Source: Halisarca cf. caerulea
Taxonomy: Eukaryota > Porifera > Demospongiae > Chondrillida > Halisarcidae
Length of the DNA: 64,000 nt
NCBI GenBank assembly: GCA_963170055.1
Contig: CAUJGJ010000239.1
Span: 1-64,000 of the forward strand
Reading direction: 5' to 3'
Below the pieces are notes generated by a model that worked only from the letters and a program-made list of their open reading frames with translations, was not told the origin of the DNA and searched no databases. Made by a program: the position numbers and the translations under genes. The first letter of the stretch is position 1, and every line of letters begins with the position of its first letter. Below are positions 14,932-28,870 of the stretch, in pieces.

Positions 14932-17900
14932 TGAAGTTTCTGAAGTGCTGTGGGAGTATTTGTGTAGTGCTGGATATGCTGGTGCTAATACCAATATTTG
15001 GCACTAGCACCACGCACATTCCCAGTGGACACACATGACCTTTCTGAAGTGCTGTGGGCGTACTTGTGTAGTGTTGGATATGCTAGTGCTAATAACAATA
15101 TTTGGCACTAGCCCCGCGCACATTCCCAGTGGACACACATGAAGTTTCTGAAGTGCTGTGGGCGTATTTGTGTAGTGTTGGATATGCTGGTGCTAATACC
15201 AATATTTGATACTAGCACCACGCACATTCCCAGTGGACACACATGAAGTTTCTGAAGTACTGTGAGCGTATTTGTCTAGTGTTGGATATGATGGTGCTAA
15301 GACTAATATTTGATACTAGCACCATGCACATTCCCAGTGGACACACATGAAGTTACTGAAGTGCTGTGGGCGTATTTGTGTAGTGCTGGATATGCTGGTG
15401 CTAATACCAATATTTGGCACTAGCACCACCCAAATTCCCAGTGGACACCCATGAAGTTTTTGAATTGCTGTGAGTGCATTTGTGTAGTGTTGGATATGCT
15501 GGTGCTAATACCAATATTTGGCACTAGCACCACGCACATTCCCAGTGGACACACATGACCTTTCTGAAGTGCTGTAGGCGTATTTGTGTAGTGTTGGATA
15601 TGCTGGTGCTAATACCAATATTTGGCACTAGCCCCGCGCACATTCCCAGTGGACACACATGAAATTTCTGAAGTGCTGTGGGCGTATTTGTGTAGTGTTG
15701 GATATGCTGGTGCTAATACCAATATTTGGCACTAGCACCACGCACATTCCCAGTGGACACACATGACCTTTCTGAAGTGCTGTGGGCGTACTTGTGTAGT
15801 GTTGGATATGCTAGTGCTAATAACAATATTTGGCTCTAGCCCCGCGCACATTCCCAGTGGACACACATGAAGTTTCTGAAGTGCTGTGGGCGTATTTGTG
15901 TAGTGTTGGATATGCTGGTGCTAATAACAATATTTGGCACTAGCACCACGCACATTCCCAGTGGACACACATGAAGTTTCTGAAGTACTGTGAACGTATT
16001 TGTCTAGTGTTGGATATGATGGTGCTAAGACTAATATTTGATACTAGCACCATGCACATTCCCAGTGGACACACATGAAGTTACTGAAGTGCTGTGGGCG
16101 TATTTGTGTAGTGCTGGATATGCTGGTGCTAATACCAATATTTGGCACTAGCACCACGCACATTCCCAGTGGACACACATGAAGTTTCTGAAGTACTGTG
16201 AGCGTATTTGTCTAGTGTTGGATATGATGGTGCTAAGACTAATATTTGATACTAGCACCATGCACATTCCCAGTGGACACACATGAAGTTTCTGAAGTGC
16301 TGTGGGTGTATTTGTGTAGTGTTGGATATGCTGGTGCTAATACCAATATTTGGCACTAGCACCACGCACATTCCCAGTGGACACACATGACCTTTCTGAA
16401 GTGCTGTGGGCGTACTTGTGTAGTGTTGGATATGCTAGTGCTAATAACAATATTTGGCTCTAGCCCCGCGCACATTCCCAGTGGACACACATGAAGTTTC
16501 TGAAGTGCTGTGGGCGTATTTGTGTAGTGTTGGATATGCTGGTGCTAATAACAATATTTGGCACTAGCACCACGCACATTCCCAGTGGACACACATGAAG
16601 TTTCTTAAGTACTGTGAGCGTATTTGTCTAGTGTTGGATATGATGGTGCTAAGACTAATATTTGATACTAGCACCATGCACATTCCCAGTAGACACACAT
16701 GAAGTTACTGAAGTGCTGTGGGCGTATTTGTGTAGTGTTGGATATGCTGGTGCTAATACCAATATTTGGCACTAGCACCACGCACATTCCCAGTGGACAC
16801 ACATGACCTTTCTGAAGTGCTGTAGGCGTATTTGTGTAGTGTTGGATATGCTGGTGCTAATACCAATATTTGGCACTAGCCCCGCGCACATTCCCAGTGG
16901 ACACACATGAAATTTCTGAAGTGCTGTGGGCGTATTTGTGTAGTGTTGGATATGCTGGTGCTAATACCAATATTTGGCACTAGCACCACGTACATTCCCA
17001 GCGGACACACATGAAGTTTCTGAAGTGCTGTGGGCGTATTTGTGTAGTGTTGGATATGCTGGTGCTAATACCAATATTTGGCACTAGCACCACGCACATT
17101 CCCAGCGGACACACATGAAGTTTCTTAACTACTATGGGCGTATTTGTATAGTGTTGGATATGCTGGTGCTAATACCAATATTTGGCACTAGCACCACGCA
17201 CATTCCCAGTGGACACACATGAAGTTTCTGAAGTGCTGTGGGCGTATTTGTGTAGTGTTGGATATGCTGGTGCTAATACCAATATTTGGCACTAGCACCA
17301 CGCACATTCCCAGCGGACACACATGAAGTGTCTGAAGTACTGTGAGCGTATTTGTGTAGTGTTGGATATGCTGGTGCTAAGACTAATATTTGGCACTAGC
17401 ACCACGCACATTCCCAGTGGACACACATGAAGTTTCTGAAGTGCTGTGGGCGTATTTGTGTAGTGCTGGATATGCTGGTGCTAATACCAATATTTGGCAC
17501 TAGCACCACGCACATTCCCAGTGGACACACATGACCTTTCTGAAGTGCTGTGGGCGTACTTGTGTAGCGTTGGATATGCTAGTGCTAATAACAATATTTG
17601 GCTCTAGCCCCGCGCACATTCCCAGTGGACACACATGAAGTTTCTGAAGTGCTGTGGGCGTATTTGTGTAGTGTTGGATATGCTGGTGCTAATAACAATA
17701 TTTGGCACTAGCACCACGCACATTCCCAGTGGACACACATGAAGTTTCTGAAGTACTGTGAGCGTATTTGTCTAGTGTTGGATATGATGGTGCTAAGACT
17801 AATATTTGATACTAGCACCATTCACATTCCCAGTGGACACACATGAAGTTACTGAAGTGCTGTGGGCGTATTTGTGTAGTGCTGGATATGCTGGTGCTAA

Positions 17901-20900
17901 TACCAATATTTGGCACTAGCACCACCCAAATTCCCAGTGGACACCCATGAAGTTTTTGAATTGCTGTGAGTGCATTTGTGTAGTGTTGGATATGCTGGTG
18001 CTAATACCAATATTTGGCACTAGCACCACGCACATTCCCAGTGGACACACATGACCTTTCTGAAGTGCTGTAGGCGTATTTGTGTAGTGTTGGATATGCT
18101 GGTGCTAATACCAATATTTGGCACTAGCCCCGCGCACATTCCCAGTGGACACACATGAAATTTCTGAAGTGCTGTGGGCGTATTTGTGTAGTGTTGGATA
18201 TGCTGGTGCTAATACCAATATTTGGCACTAGCACCACGTACATTCCCAGCGGACACACATGAAGTTTCTGAAGTGCTGTGGGCGTATTTGTGTAGTGTTG
18301 GATATGCTGGTGCTAATACCAATATTTGGCACTAGCACCACGCACATTCCCAGCGGACACACATGAAGTTTCTTAACTACTGTGGGCGTATTTGTATAGT
18401 GTTGGATATGCTGGTGCTAATACCAATATTTGGCACTAGCACCACGCACATTCCCAGTGGACACACATGAAGTTTCTGAAGTGCTGTGGGCGTATTTGTG
18501 TAGTGTTGGATATGCTGGTGCTAATACCAATATTTGGCACTAGCACCACGCACATTCGCAGTGGACACAGATGAAGTTTCTTAACTACTTTGGGCGTATT
18601 TGTGTAGTGTTGGATATGCTGGTGCTAATACCAATATTTGGCACTAGCACCACGCACATTCCCAGTGGACACACATGAAGTTTCTGAAGTGCTGTGGGCG
18701 TATTTGTGTAGTGTTGGATATGCTGGTGCTAATACCAATATTTGGCACTAGCACCACGCACATTCCCAGTGGACACACATGAAGTTTCTTAACTACTGTG
18801 GGCGTATTTGTGTAGTGCTGGATATTCTGGTGCTAATACCAATATTTGGCACTAGCACCACGCACATTCCCAGTGGACACACATGACCTTTCTGAAGTGC
18901 TGTGGGCGTATTTGTGTAGTGTTGGATATGCTGGTGCTAATACCAATATTTGGCACTAGCACCACGCACATTCCCAGTGGACACACATGACCTTTCTGAA
19001 GTGCTGTGGGCGTATTTGTGTAGTGTTGGATATTCTGGTGCTAATAACAATATTGGGCTCTAGCCCCGCGCACATTCCCAGTGGACACACATGAAGTTTC
19101 TGAAGTGCTGTGGGCGTATTTGTGTAGTGTTGGATATGCTAGTGCTAATACCAATATTTGGCACTAGCACCACGCACATTCCGAGTAGACACATGAAATT
19201 TCATAAGTACTGTGGGCGTATTTGTGTAGTGTCTGATATGCTGGTGGTAATACCAATATTTGGCACTAGCACCACGCACATTCCTAGTTGACACACATGA
19301 AATTTCATAAGTACTGTGGGTGTATTTGTGCAGTGTTGGATATGCTCGTGCTAATACCAATATTTAGCACTAGCACCACCCACATTCCCAGTGGACACCA
19401 ATGAAGTTTTTGAATTGCTGTGAGTGCATTTGTGTAGTGTTGGATATGCTTGTGCTAATACCAATATTTAGCACTAGCACCACGCACATTCCCAGTGGAC
19501 ACACATGAAGTTTCTGAAGTACTGTGAGCGTATTTGTGTAGTGTTGGATATGATGGTGCTAAGACTAATATTTGATACTAGCACCATGCACATTCCCAGT
19601 GGACACACATGAAGTTACTGAAGTGCTGTGGGCGTATTTGTGTAGTGCTGGATATGCTGGTGCTAATACCAATATTTGGCACTAGCACCACCCAAATTCC
19701 CAGTGGACACACATGAATTTTTTGAATTGCTGTGAGTGCATTTGTGTAGTGTTGGATATGCTGGTGCTAATACCAAAATTTGGAACAAGCACCACACACA
19801 TTCCCAGTGGACACACATGAAGTTTACGAAGTGCTGTGAGCGTATTTGAATAGTGTTGGATATGCTGGTGCCAATACCAATATTTGGCACTAGCACCATG
19901 CACATTCCCAGTGGACACACATGAATTTATGAAGTGCTGTGGGCGTATTTGTGTAGCGTTGGATATGCTGGTGCTAATACCAATATTTGGCACTAGCACC
20001 ACGCACATTCCCAGTGGACACACATGAAGTTTCTGAAGGGCTGTGGGCGTATTTGTGTAGTGTTGGATATTCTGGTGCTAATACCAATATTTGGCACTAG
20101 CACCACACACATTCCCAGTGGACACACATGAAGTTTCTGAAGTGCTGTGGGCGTATTTGTGTAGTGTTGGATATTCTGGTGCTAATACCAATATTTGGCA
20201 CTAGCACCACGCACATTCCCAGTGGACACACATGAAGTTTCTGAAGTGCTGTGGGCACATTTGTGTAGTGTTAAATATGCTGGTGCTAATACCAATATTT
20301 AGCACTAGCACCACGCACATTCCCAGTGGACACACATGAATTTATGAAGTGCTGTAGGCGTATTTGTGTAGCGTTGGATATGCTGGTGCTAATACCAATA
20401 TTTGGCACTAGCACCACGCACATTCCCAGTGGACACACATGAAGTTTCTGAAGGGCTGTGGGCGTATTTGTGTAGTGTTGGATATTCTGGTGCTAATACC
20501 AATATTTGGCACTAGCACCACACACATTCCCAGTGGACACACATGAAGTTTCTGAAGTGCTGTGGGCGTATTTGTGTAGCGTTGGATATGCTGGTGCTAA
20601 TACCAATATTTGATACTAGCACCACGCACATTCCCAGTGGACACACATGAAGTTTCTAAAGCGCTGTGGGCGTATTTGTGTAGTGTTGGATATGCTGGTG
20701 CTAATACCAATATATGGCACTAGCACCACGCACATTCCCAGTGGACACACATGAATTTATGAAGTGCTGTGGGCGTATTTGTTTAGCGTTGGATATGCTG
20801 GTGCTAATACCAATATTTGGCACTAGCACCACGCACATTCCCAGTGGACACACATGAATTTATGAAGTGCTGTGGGCGTATTTGTGTAGTGTTGGATATG

Positions 20901-23900
20901 CTGGTGCTAATACCAATATATGGCACTAGCACCACGCACATTCCCAGTGGACACACATGAATTTATGAAGTGCTGTGGGCGTATTTGTGTAGCGTTGGAT
21001 ATGCTGGTGCTAATACCAATATTTGGCACTAGCACCACGCACATTCCCAGTGGACACACATAAAGTTTCTGAAGGGCTGTGGGCGTATTTGTGTAGTGTT
21101 GGATATTCTGGTGCTAATACCAATATTTGGCACTAGCACCACACACATTCCCAGTGGACACACATGAAGTTTCTGAAGTGCTGTGGGCGTATTTGTGTAG
21201 TGTTGGATATTGTGGTGATAATACCAATATTTGGCACTAGCACCACGCACATTCCCAGTGGACACACATGAAGTTTCTGAAGTGCTGTGGGCACATTTGT
21301 GTAGTGTTAAATATGCTGGTGCTAATACCAATATTTAGCACTAGCACCACGCACATTCCCAGTGGACACACATGAAGTTTCTGAAGTGCTGTGGGCGTAT
21401 TTGTGTAGTGTTGGATATGATGGTGCTAATACCAATATTTGGCACTAGCACCACGCACATTCCCAGTGGACACACATGAAGTTACTGAAGTGCTGTGGGC
21501 GTATTTGTGTAGTGCTGGATATGCTGGTGCTAATACCAATATTTGGCACTAGCACCACCCAAATTCCCAGTGGACACACATGAATTTTTTGAATTGCTGT
21601 GAGTGCATTTGTGTAGTGTTGGATATGCTGGTGCTAATACCAAAATTTGGAACAAGCACCACACACATTCCCAGTGGACACACATGAAGTTTACGAAGTG
21701 CTGTGAGCGTATTTGAATAGTGTTGGATATGCTGGTGCTAATACCAATATTTGGCACTAGCACCATGCACATTCCCAGTGGACACACATGAATTTATGAA
21801 GTGCTGTGGGCGTATTTGTGTAGCGTTGGATATGCTGGTGCTAATACCAATATTTGGCACTAGCACCACGCACATTCCCAGTGGACACACATGAAGTTTC
21901 TGAAGGGCTGTGGGCGTATTTGTGTAGTGTTGGATATTCTGGTGCTCATACCAATATTTGGCATTAGCACCACACACATTCCCAGTGGACACACATGAAG
22001 TTTCTGAAGTGCTGTGGGCGTATTTGTGTAGTGTTGGATATTCTGGTGCTAATACCAATATTTGGCACTAGCACCACGCACATTCCCAGTGGACACACAT
22101 GAAGTTTCTGAAGTGCTGTGGGCACATTTGTGTAGTGTTAAATATGCTGGTGCTAATACCAATATTTGGTACTAGCACCACGCACATTCCCAGTGGACAA
22201 ACATGAAGTTTCTGAAGTGCTGTGGGCGCATTTGTGTAGTGTTGGATATGCTGGTGCTAATACCAATATTTGGCACTAGCACCACGCACATTCCCAGTGG
22301 ACACACATGAAGTTTCTTAACTACTGTGGGCGTATTTGTGTAGTGTTGGATATGCTGGTGCTGATACCAATATTTTCACTAGCACCACGCACATTCCCAG
22401 TGGACACACATGACCTTTCTGAAGTGCTGTGAGCGTATTTGTGTAGTGTTGGATATGCTGGTGCTAATACTAATATTTGGCACTAGCACCACGCACATTC
22501 CCAGTGGACACACATGAAGTTTCTGAAGTGCTGTGGGCGCATTTGTGTAGTGTTGGATATGCTGGTGCTAATACCAATATTTGGCACTAGCACCACGCAC
22601 ATTCCCAGTGGACACACATGAATTTATGAAGTGCTGTGGGCGTATTTGTGTAGCGTTGGATATGCTGGTGCTAATACCAATATTTGGCACTAGCACCACG
22701 CACATTCCCAGTGGACACACAAGAAGTTTCTAAAGCGCAGTGGGCGTATTTGTGTAGTGTTGGATATGCTGGTGCTAATACCAATATATGGCACTAGCAC
22801 CACGCACATTCCCAGTGGACACACATGAATTTATGAAGTGCTGTGGGCGTATTTGTGTAGCGTTGGATATGCTGGTGCTAATACCAATATTTGGCACTAG
22901 CACCACACACATTCCCAGTGGACACACATGAAGTTTCTGAAGGGCTGTGGGCGTATTTGTGTAGTGTTGGATATTCTGGTGCTAATACCAATATTTGGCA
23001 CTAGCACCACACACATTCCCAGTGGACACACATGAAGTTTCTGAAGGGCTGTGGGCGTATTTGTGTAGTGTTGGATATTCTGGTGCTAATACCAATATTT
23101 GGCACTAGCACCACGCACATTCCCAGTGGACACACATGAAGTTTCTGAAGTGCTGTGGGCACATTTGTGTAGTGTTAAATATGCTGGTGCTAATACCAAT
23201 ATTTGGCACTAGCACCACGCACATTCCCAGTGGACAAACATGAAGTTTCTGAAGTGCTGTGGGCGCATTTGTGTAGTGTTGGATATGCTGGTGCTAATAC
23301 CAATATTTGGCACTAGCACCACGCACATTCCCAGTGGACACACATGAAGTTTCTTAACTACTGTGGGCGTATTTGTGTAGTGTTGGATATGCTGGTGCTG
23401 ATACCAATATTTGCACTAGCACCACGCACATTCCCAGTGGACACACATGACCTTTCTGAAGTGCTGTTGGCGTATTTGTGTAGTGTTGGATATGCTGGTG
23501 CTAATACTAATATTTGGCACTAGCACCACGCACATTCCCAGTGGACACACATGAAGTTTCTGAAGTGCTGTGGGCGCATTTGTGTAGTGTTGGATATGCT
23601 GGTGCTAATACCAATATTTGGCACTAGCACCACGCACATTCCCAGTGGACACACATGAAGTTTCTAAAGCGCTGTGGGCGTATTTGTGTAGTGTTGGATA
23701 TGCTGGTGCTAATACCAATATATGGCACTAGCACCACGCACATTCCCAGTGGACACACATGAATTTATGAAGTGCTGTGGGCGTATTTGTGTAGCGTTGG
23801 ATATGCTGGTGCTAATACCAATATTTGGCACTAGCACCACGCACATTCCCAGTGGACACACATGAAGTTTCTGAAGTGCTGTGGGCGCATTTTTGTAGTG

Positions 23901-26900
23901 TTTGGATATGCTGGTGCTAATAACAATATTTGGCACTAGCACCATGCACATTCCCAGTGGACACACATGAAGTTTCTGAACGGCTGTGGGCGTATTTGTG
24001 TAGCATTGGATATTCTGGTGCTAATACAGATATTTGGCACTAGCACCACGCACATTCCCAGTGGACACACATAAAGTTTCTGAAGTGCTGTGGGCGTATT
24101 TGTGTAGTGTTGGATATGCTGGTGCTAATACCAATATTTGGCACTAGCACCACGCACATTCCCAGTGGACACACATGAAGTTTCTAAAGTGCTGTGGGTG
24201 TATTTGTGTAGTGTTGGATATGCTGGTGCTAATACCAATATTTGGCACTAGCACCACGCACATTCCCAGTGGACACACATGAATTTATGAAGTGCTGTGG
24301 GCGCATTTGTGTAGTGTTGGATATGCTGGTGCTAATACCAATATTTGGCACTAGCACCACGCACATTCCCAGTGGACACACATGAAGTGTCTAAAGTGCT
24401 GTGGGCGTATTTGTGTAGTGTTGGATATGCTGGTGCTAATACAAATATTTGGCACTAGCACCACGTACATTCCCAGGGGACAAAGATGAAGTTTCTTAAG
24501 TGCTGTGGGCGCATTTGTGTATTGTTGGATATGCTGGTGATAATACCAATATTTGGCATTAGCACTACGCACATTCCGAGTGGACACACATAAAGTTTCT
24601 TAACTGCTGTGGGCGTACTTGTGTAGCATTGGATATTCTGGTGCTAATACAGATATTTGGCACTAGCACCACGCACATTCCCAGTGGACACACATTAAGT
24701 TTCTGAAGTGCTGTGGGCGTATTTGTGTAGTGTTGGATATGCTGGTGCTAATACCAATATTTGGCACTAGCACCACGCACATTCCCAGTGGACACACATT
24801 AAGTTTCTGAAGTGCTGTGGGCGTATTTGTGTAGTGTTGGATATGCTGGTGCTAATACCAATATTTGGCACTAGCACCACGCACATTCCCAGTGGACACA
24901 CATGAAGTTTCTGAAGTGCTGTGGGCGCATTTGTGTAGTGTTGGATATGCTGGTGCTAATACCAATATTTGGCACTAGCACCACGCACATTCCCAGTGGA
25001 CACACATGAAGTTTCTGAACGGCTGTGGGCGTATTTGTGTAGCATTGGATATTCTGGTGCTAATACAGATATTTGGCACTAGCACCACGCACATTCCCAG
25101 TGGACACACATGAAGTTTCTGAAGTGCTGTGGGCGTATTTGTGTAGTGTTGGATATGCTGGTGGTAATACCAATATTTGGCACTAGCACCACGCACATTC
25201 CCAGTGGACACACATGAACTTTCTGAAGGGCTGTGGGCTCATTTGTGTAGTGTTAAATATGCTGGTGCTAATACCAATATTTGGCACTAGCACCACGTAA
25301 ATTCCCAGTGGACAAACATGATGTTTCTGAAGTGCTGTGGGCGCATTTGTGTATTGTTGGATATGCTGGTGATAATACCAATATTTGGCATTAGCACTAC
25401 GCACATTCCCAGTGGACACACAAAGTTTCTTAACTGCTGTGGGCGTACTTGTGTAGCATTGGATATTCTGGTGCTAATACAGATATTTGGCACTAACACC
25501 ACGCACATTCCCAGTGGACACACATGAAGTTTCTGAAGTGCTGTGGGCGTATTTGTGTAGTGTTGGATATGCTGGTGCTAATACCAATATTTGGCACTAG
25601 CACCACGCACATTCCTAGTGGACACACATGAAGTTTCATAACTACTGTGGGCGTATTTGTGTAATGTTGGATATGCTGGTGCTAATACCAATATTTGGCA
25701 CTAGCACCACGCACATTCCCAGTGGACACACATGAAGTTTCTAAAGTGCTGTGGGCGTATTTGTGTAGTGTTGGATATGCTGGTGCTAATACCAATATTT
25801 GGCACTAGCACCACGCACATTCCCAGTGGACACACATGAAGTTTCTGAAGGGCTGTGGGCGTATTTGTGTAGCATTGGATATTCTGGTGCTAATACAGAT
25901 ATTTGGCACTAGCACCACGCACATTCCCAGTGGACACACATGAAGTTTCTGAACGGCTGTGGGCGTATTTGTGTAGCATTGGATATTCTGGTGCTAATAC
26001 CAATATTTGGCACTAGCACCACGTACATTCCCAGTGGACAAACATGATGTTTCTGAAGTGCTGTGGGCGCATTTGTGTATTGTTGGATATGCTGGTGATA
26101 ATACCAATATTTGGCATTAACACTACGCACATTCCCAGTGGACACACAAAGTTTCTTAACTGCTGTGGGCGTACTTGTGTAGCATTGGATATTCTGGTGC
26201 TAATACAGATATTTGGCACTAACACCACGCACATTCCCAGTGGACACACATGAAGTTTCTGAAGTGCTGTGGGCGTATTTGTGTAGTGTTGGATATGCTT
26301 GTGCTAATACCAATATTTGGCACTAGCACCACGCACATTCCCAGGGGACACACATGAAGTTTCTAAAGTGCTGTGGGCGTATTTGTGTAGTGTTGGATAT
26401 GCTGGTGCTAATACCAATATTTGGCACTAGCACCACGCACATTCCCAGTGGACACACATGAATTTATGAAGTGCTGTGGGCGTATTTGTGTAGTGTTGGA
26501 TATGCTGGTGCTAATACCAATATTTGGCACTAGCACCACGCACATTCCCAGTGGACACACATGAAGTTTCTGAAGGGCTGTGGGCGTATTTGTGTAGCAT
26601 TGGATATTCTGGTGCTAATACCAATATTTGGCACTAGCACCACGCACATTCCCAGTGGACACACATGAAGTTTCTGAACGGCTGTGGGCGTATTTGTGTA
26701 GCATTGGATATTTAGGTGCTAATACCAATATTTGGCACTAGCACCACGCACATTCCCAGTGGACACACATGAAGTTTCTGAAGTGCTGTGGGCGTATATG
26801 TGTAGTGTTGGATATGCTGGCGCTAATACCAATATTTGGCACTAGCACCACGCACATTCCCAGTGGACACACATGAAGTTTCTGAAGTGCTGTGGGCGCA

Positions 26901-27901
26901 TTTGTGTAGTGTTAAATATGCTGGTACTTATACCAATATTTGGCACTAGCACCACGCACATTCCCAGTGGACAAACATGAAGTTTCTGAAGTGCTGTGGG
27001 CGCATTTGTGTAGTGTTGGATATGCTGGTGATAATACCAATATTTGGCACTAGCACTACGCACATTCCTAGTGGACACACATAAAGTTTCTTAACTGCTG
27101 TGAGCGTACTTGTGTAGTGTTGGATATGCTGGTGCTAATACCAATATTTGGCACTAGCACCACGCACATTCCCAGTGGACACACATAAAGTTTCTGAAGT
27201 GCTGTGGGCGCATTTGTGTAGTGTTGGATATGCTTCTGGTAATACCAATATTTGGCACTAGCATTACGCACATTCCCAGTGGACACACATGAAGTTTCTG
27301 AAGTGCTGTTGGCGCATTTGTGTATTGTTAAATATGCTGGTGCTAATACCAATATTTGGCACTAGCACCACGCACATTCCCAGTGGACAAACATGAAGTT
27401 TCTGAAGTGCTGTGGGCGCATTTGTGTAGTGTTGGATATGCTTGTGCTAATACCAATATTTGGCACTAGCACCATGCACATTCCCAGTGGACACACATGA
27501 AGTTTCTAAAGTGCTGTGGGCGTATTTGTGTAGTGTTGGATATGCTTGTGCTAATACCAATATTTGGCACTAGCACCACGCACATTCCCAGTGGACACAC
27601 ATGAATTTATGAAGTGCTGTGGGCGTATTTGTGTAGCGTTGGATATGCTGGTGCTAATACCAATATTTGGCACTAGCACCACGCACATTCCCAGTGGACA
27701 CACATGAAGTTTCTGAAGGGCTGTGGGCGTATTTGTGTAGCGTTGGATATTCTGGTGCTAATACCAATATTTGGCACTAGCACCACGCACATTCCCAGTG
27801 GACACACATGAAGTTTCTTAACGGCTGTGGGCGTATTTGTGTAGCATTGGATATTCTGGTGCTAATACCAATATTTGGCACTAGCACCACGCACATTCCC
27901 A

Positions 27902-28870
27902 CGCAGGTAAGTTATGTCCGAATGGAGGCTGGTAAGGGGCGTTTTGCGGTTTGGCAGGTATGCGATTATATCGTCACGCCTCGGACAATTTTTCACGCTC
28001 TCGCTATGTGACCACGTCCCACACGACAATATACGCGCGAGTATACTGGCTGCCACGCTCGCGTGCTTGCCTTTTTTTTTAATATGGCCGTTTCAACAAA
28101 AATCCACGTTTACAATGGGGATACCTCTTATACTGTACGATTCTCTGTACATTTGCATGGATCGTCATCCAGTTAAGGCATTGAAGTGCTGCATGGACGA
28201 AAGTATCTATTGTACCGGCGCTCTAAACTTCACGATCAACGCGTATACGTGCACCGTTCGGTGATGATGAATACCGTGACATCATAATTAGTTCTCGTGA
28301 CATCATGTGACTTTGCTCTGGAGTTGGGTCTTCTGCACTAGGTAAATTTCTTCGTAAAAGGCGGAGATCTAGATGGCGGTGCATAACTGCAGAAATTTAA
28401 GAGATGATTTCTAAAAGGTAAAGCTAACTTTTCACCGCGTATAATTTTGATTGCTTGTTCCATTCAAGTTATGTCTAACTATATCCTGTCTTGTCCTTGC
28501 TTGCAAACTACAAAATGCTGTACATAACAACGAAAGAACTGAATTTCAAAATTATACGCGGTGAAAATTTAGATATTGATCCTAAGGTCATTTTGAACCC
28601 ATTGTAAGGTTGAAAAACACCCATCTAGGTCTCCGCCTTTTTCACTAAAGCTGTTTTCGTATGTTGTAGCAAATGATTAATTGTGCAACTGTTGAAAACA
28701 TCACACAAAAGAAAAGGTTATTTCTACATAGTAGACAAGTTAAAAATATCATTCATGGCTTCTTGTAGGCTTTTTAGGAGGTATCTGTGGAGAAAATAGG
28801 GGTGCAATTACGGTCACCGTAGTGGCGGCCCTTTTCACGGCGCCATAAAATTGGACATAACATACCTGCG
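27902..28870. mobile_element. 969-bp inverted-repeat DNA element inserted in the satellite
   Basis: This unique block interrupts a satellite monomer exactly. The left end reads CGCAGGTAAGTTATGTCC; the reverse complement of the right end reads CGCAGGTATGTTATGTCC, an 18-bp terminal inverted repeat with one mismatch. The host monomer reads ATTCCCAGTGG without the insertion; here ATTCCCA lies on the left and CAGTGG on the right, so CA is duplicated (27900-27901 and 28871-28872). Inside are two nested inverted-repeat pairs, 28355-28378 with 28620-28645 and 28429-28450 with 28546-28568. No transposase is visible; the open frame at 27914-28264 has no recognisable domain and overlaps the left end. 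I call it a non-autonomous DNA transposon. The superfamily is unassigned, because a 2-bp CA target duplication is not diagnostic. Confidence 0.85.
28355..28645. repeat. Nested inverted repeats inside the 969-bp element
   Basis: Outer arms: AAAAGGCGGAGATCTAGATGG on the left pairs with CCATCTAGGTCTCCGCCTTTTT on the right, with one mismatch in the core. Inner arms: TTTTCACCGCGTATAATTTTG pairs with the complementary CAAAATTATACGCGGTGAAAA. The DNA or a transcript could fold into a long interrupted hairpin. It may be a second small element nested in the first, or an internal structural part of it. Confidence 0.8.

Larger units (their letters stand above)
577..27901 (+). repeat. 104-bp tandem satellite array, left block
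   Basis: Head-to-tail monomers of 104 bp continue without interruption in one orientation. Landmarks in each monomer, in order, are ACACACATGAAGTTTCTGAAG, GTATTTGTGTAGTGTTGGAT, GCTGGTGCTAATACCAATAT, TTGGCACTAGCACCACGCAC and ATTCCCAGTGG. Sub-variants replace the GAAGTTTCTGAAGTGCTG segment with GACCTTTCTGAAGTGCTG, GAAGTTTCTTAACTACTG, GAATTTATGAAGTGCTG or GAAATTTCATAAGTACTG. Monomers near 577-1340 and 19180-19700 are more divergent. A marker variant (ACCACCCAAATTCCC) recurs at whole-monomer spacings (1456, 1040, 1560, 936 and 2496 bp), showing higher-order repeats. Open frames here are repeat artefacts, because 104 is not a multiple of three and the minus strand has few stops. Confidence 0.98.

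Noticed and set aside
27914..28264. 116-codon open frame in the 969-bp element as a transposase
   Set aside because: No catalytic motif is visible, the translation starts within the left terminal region, and the length is far below any transposase.
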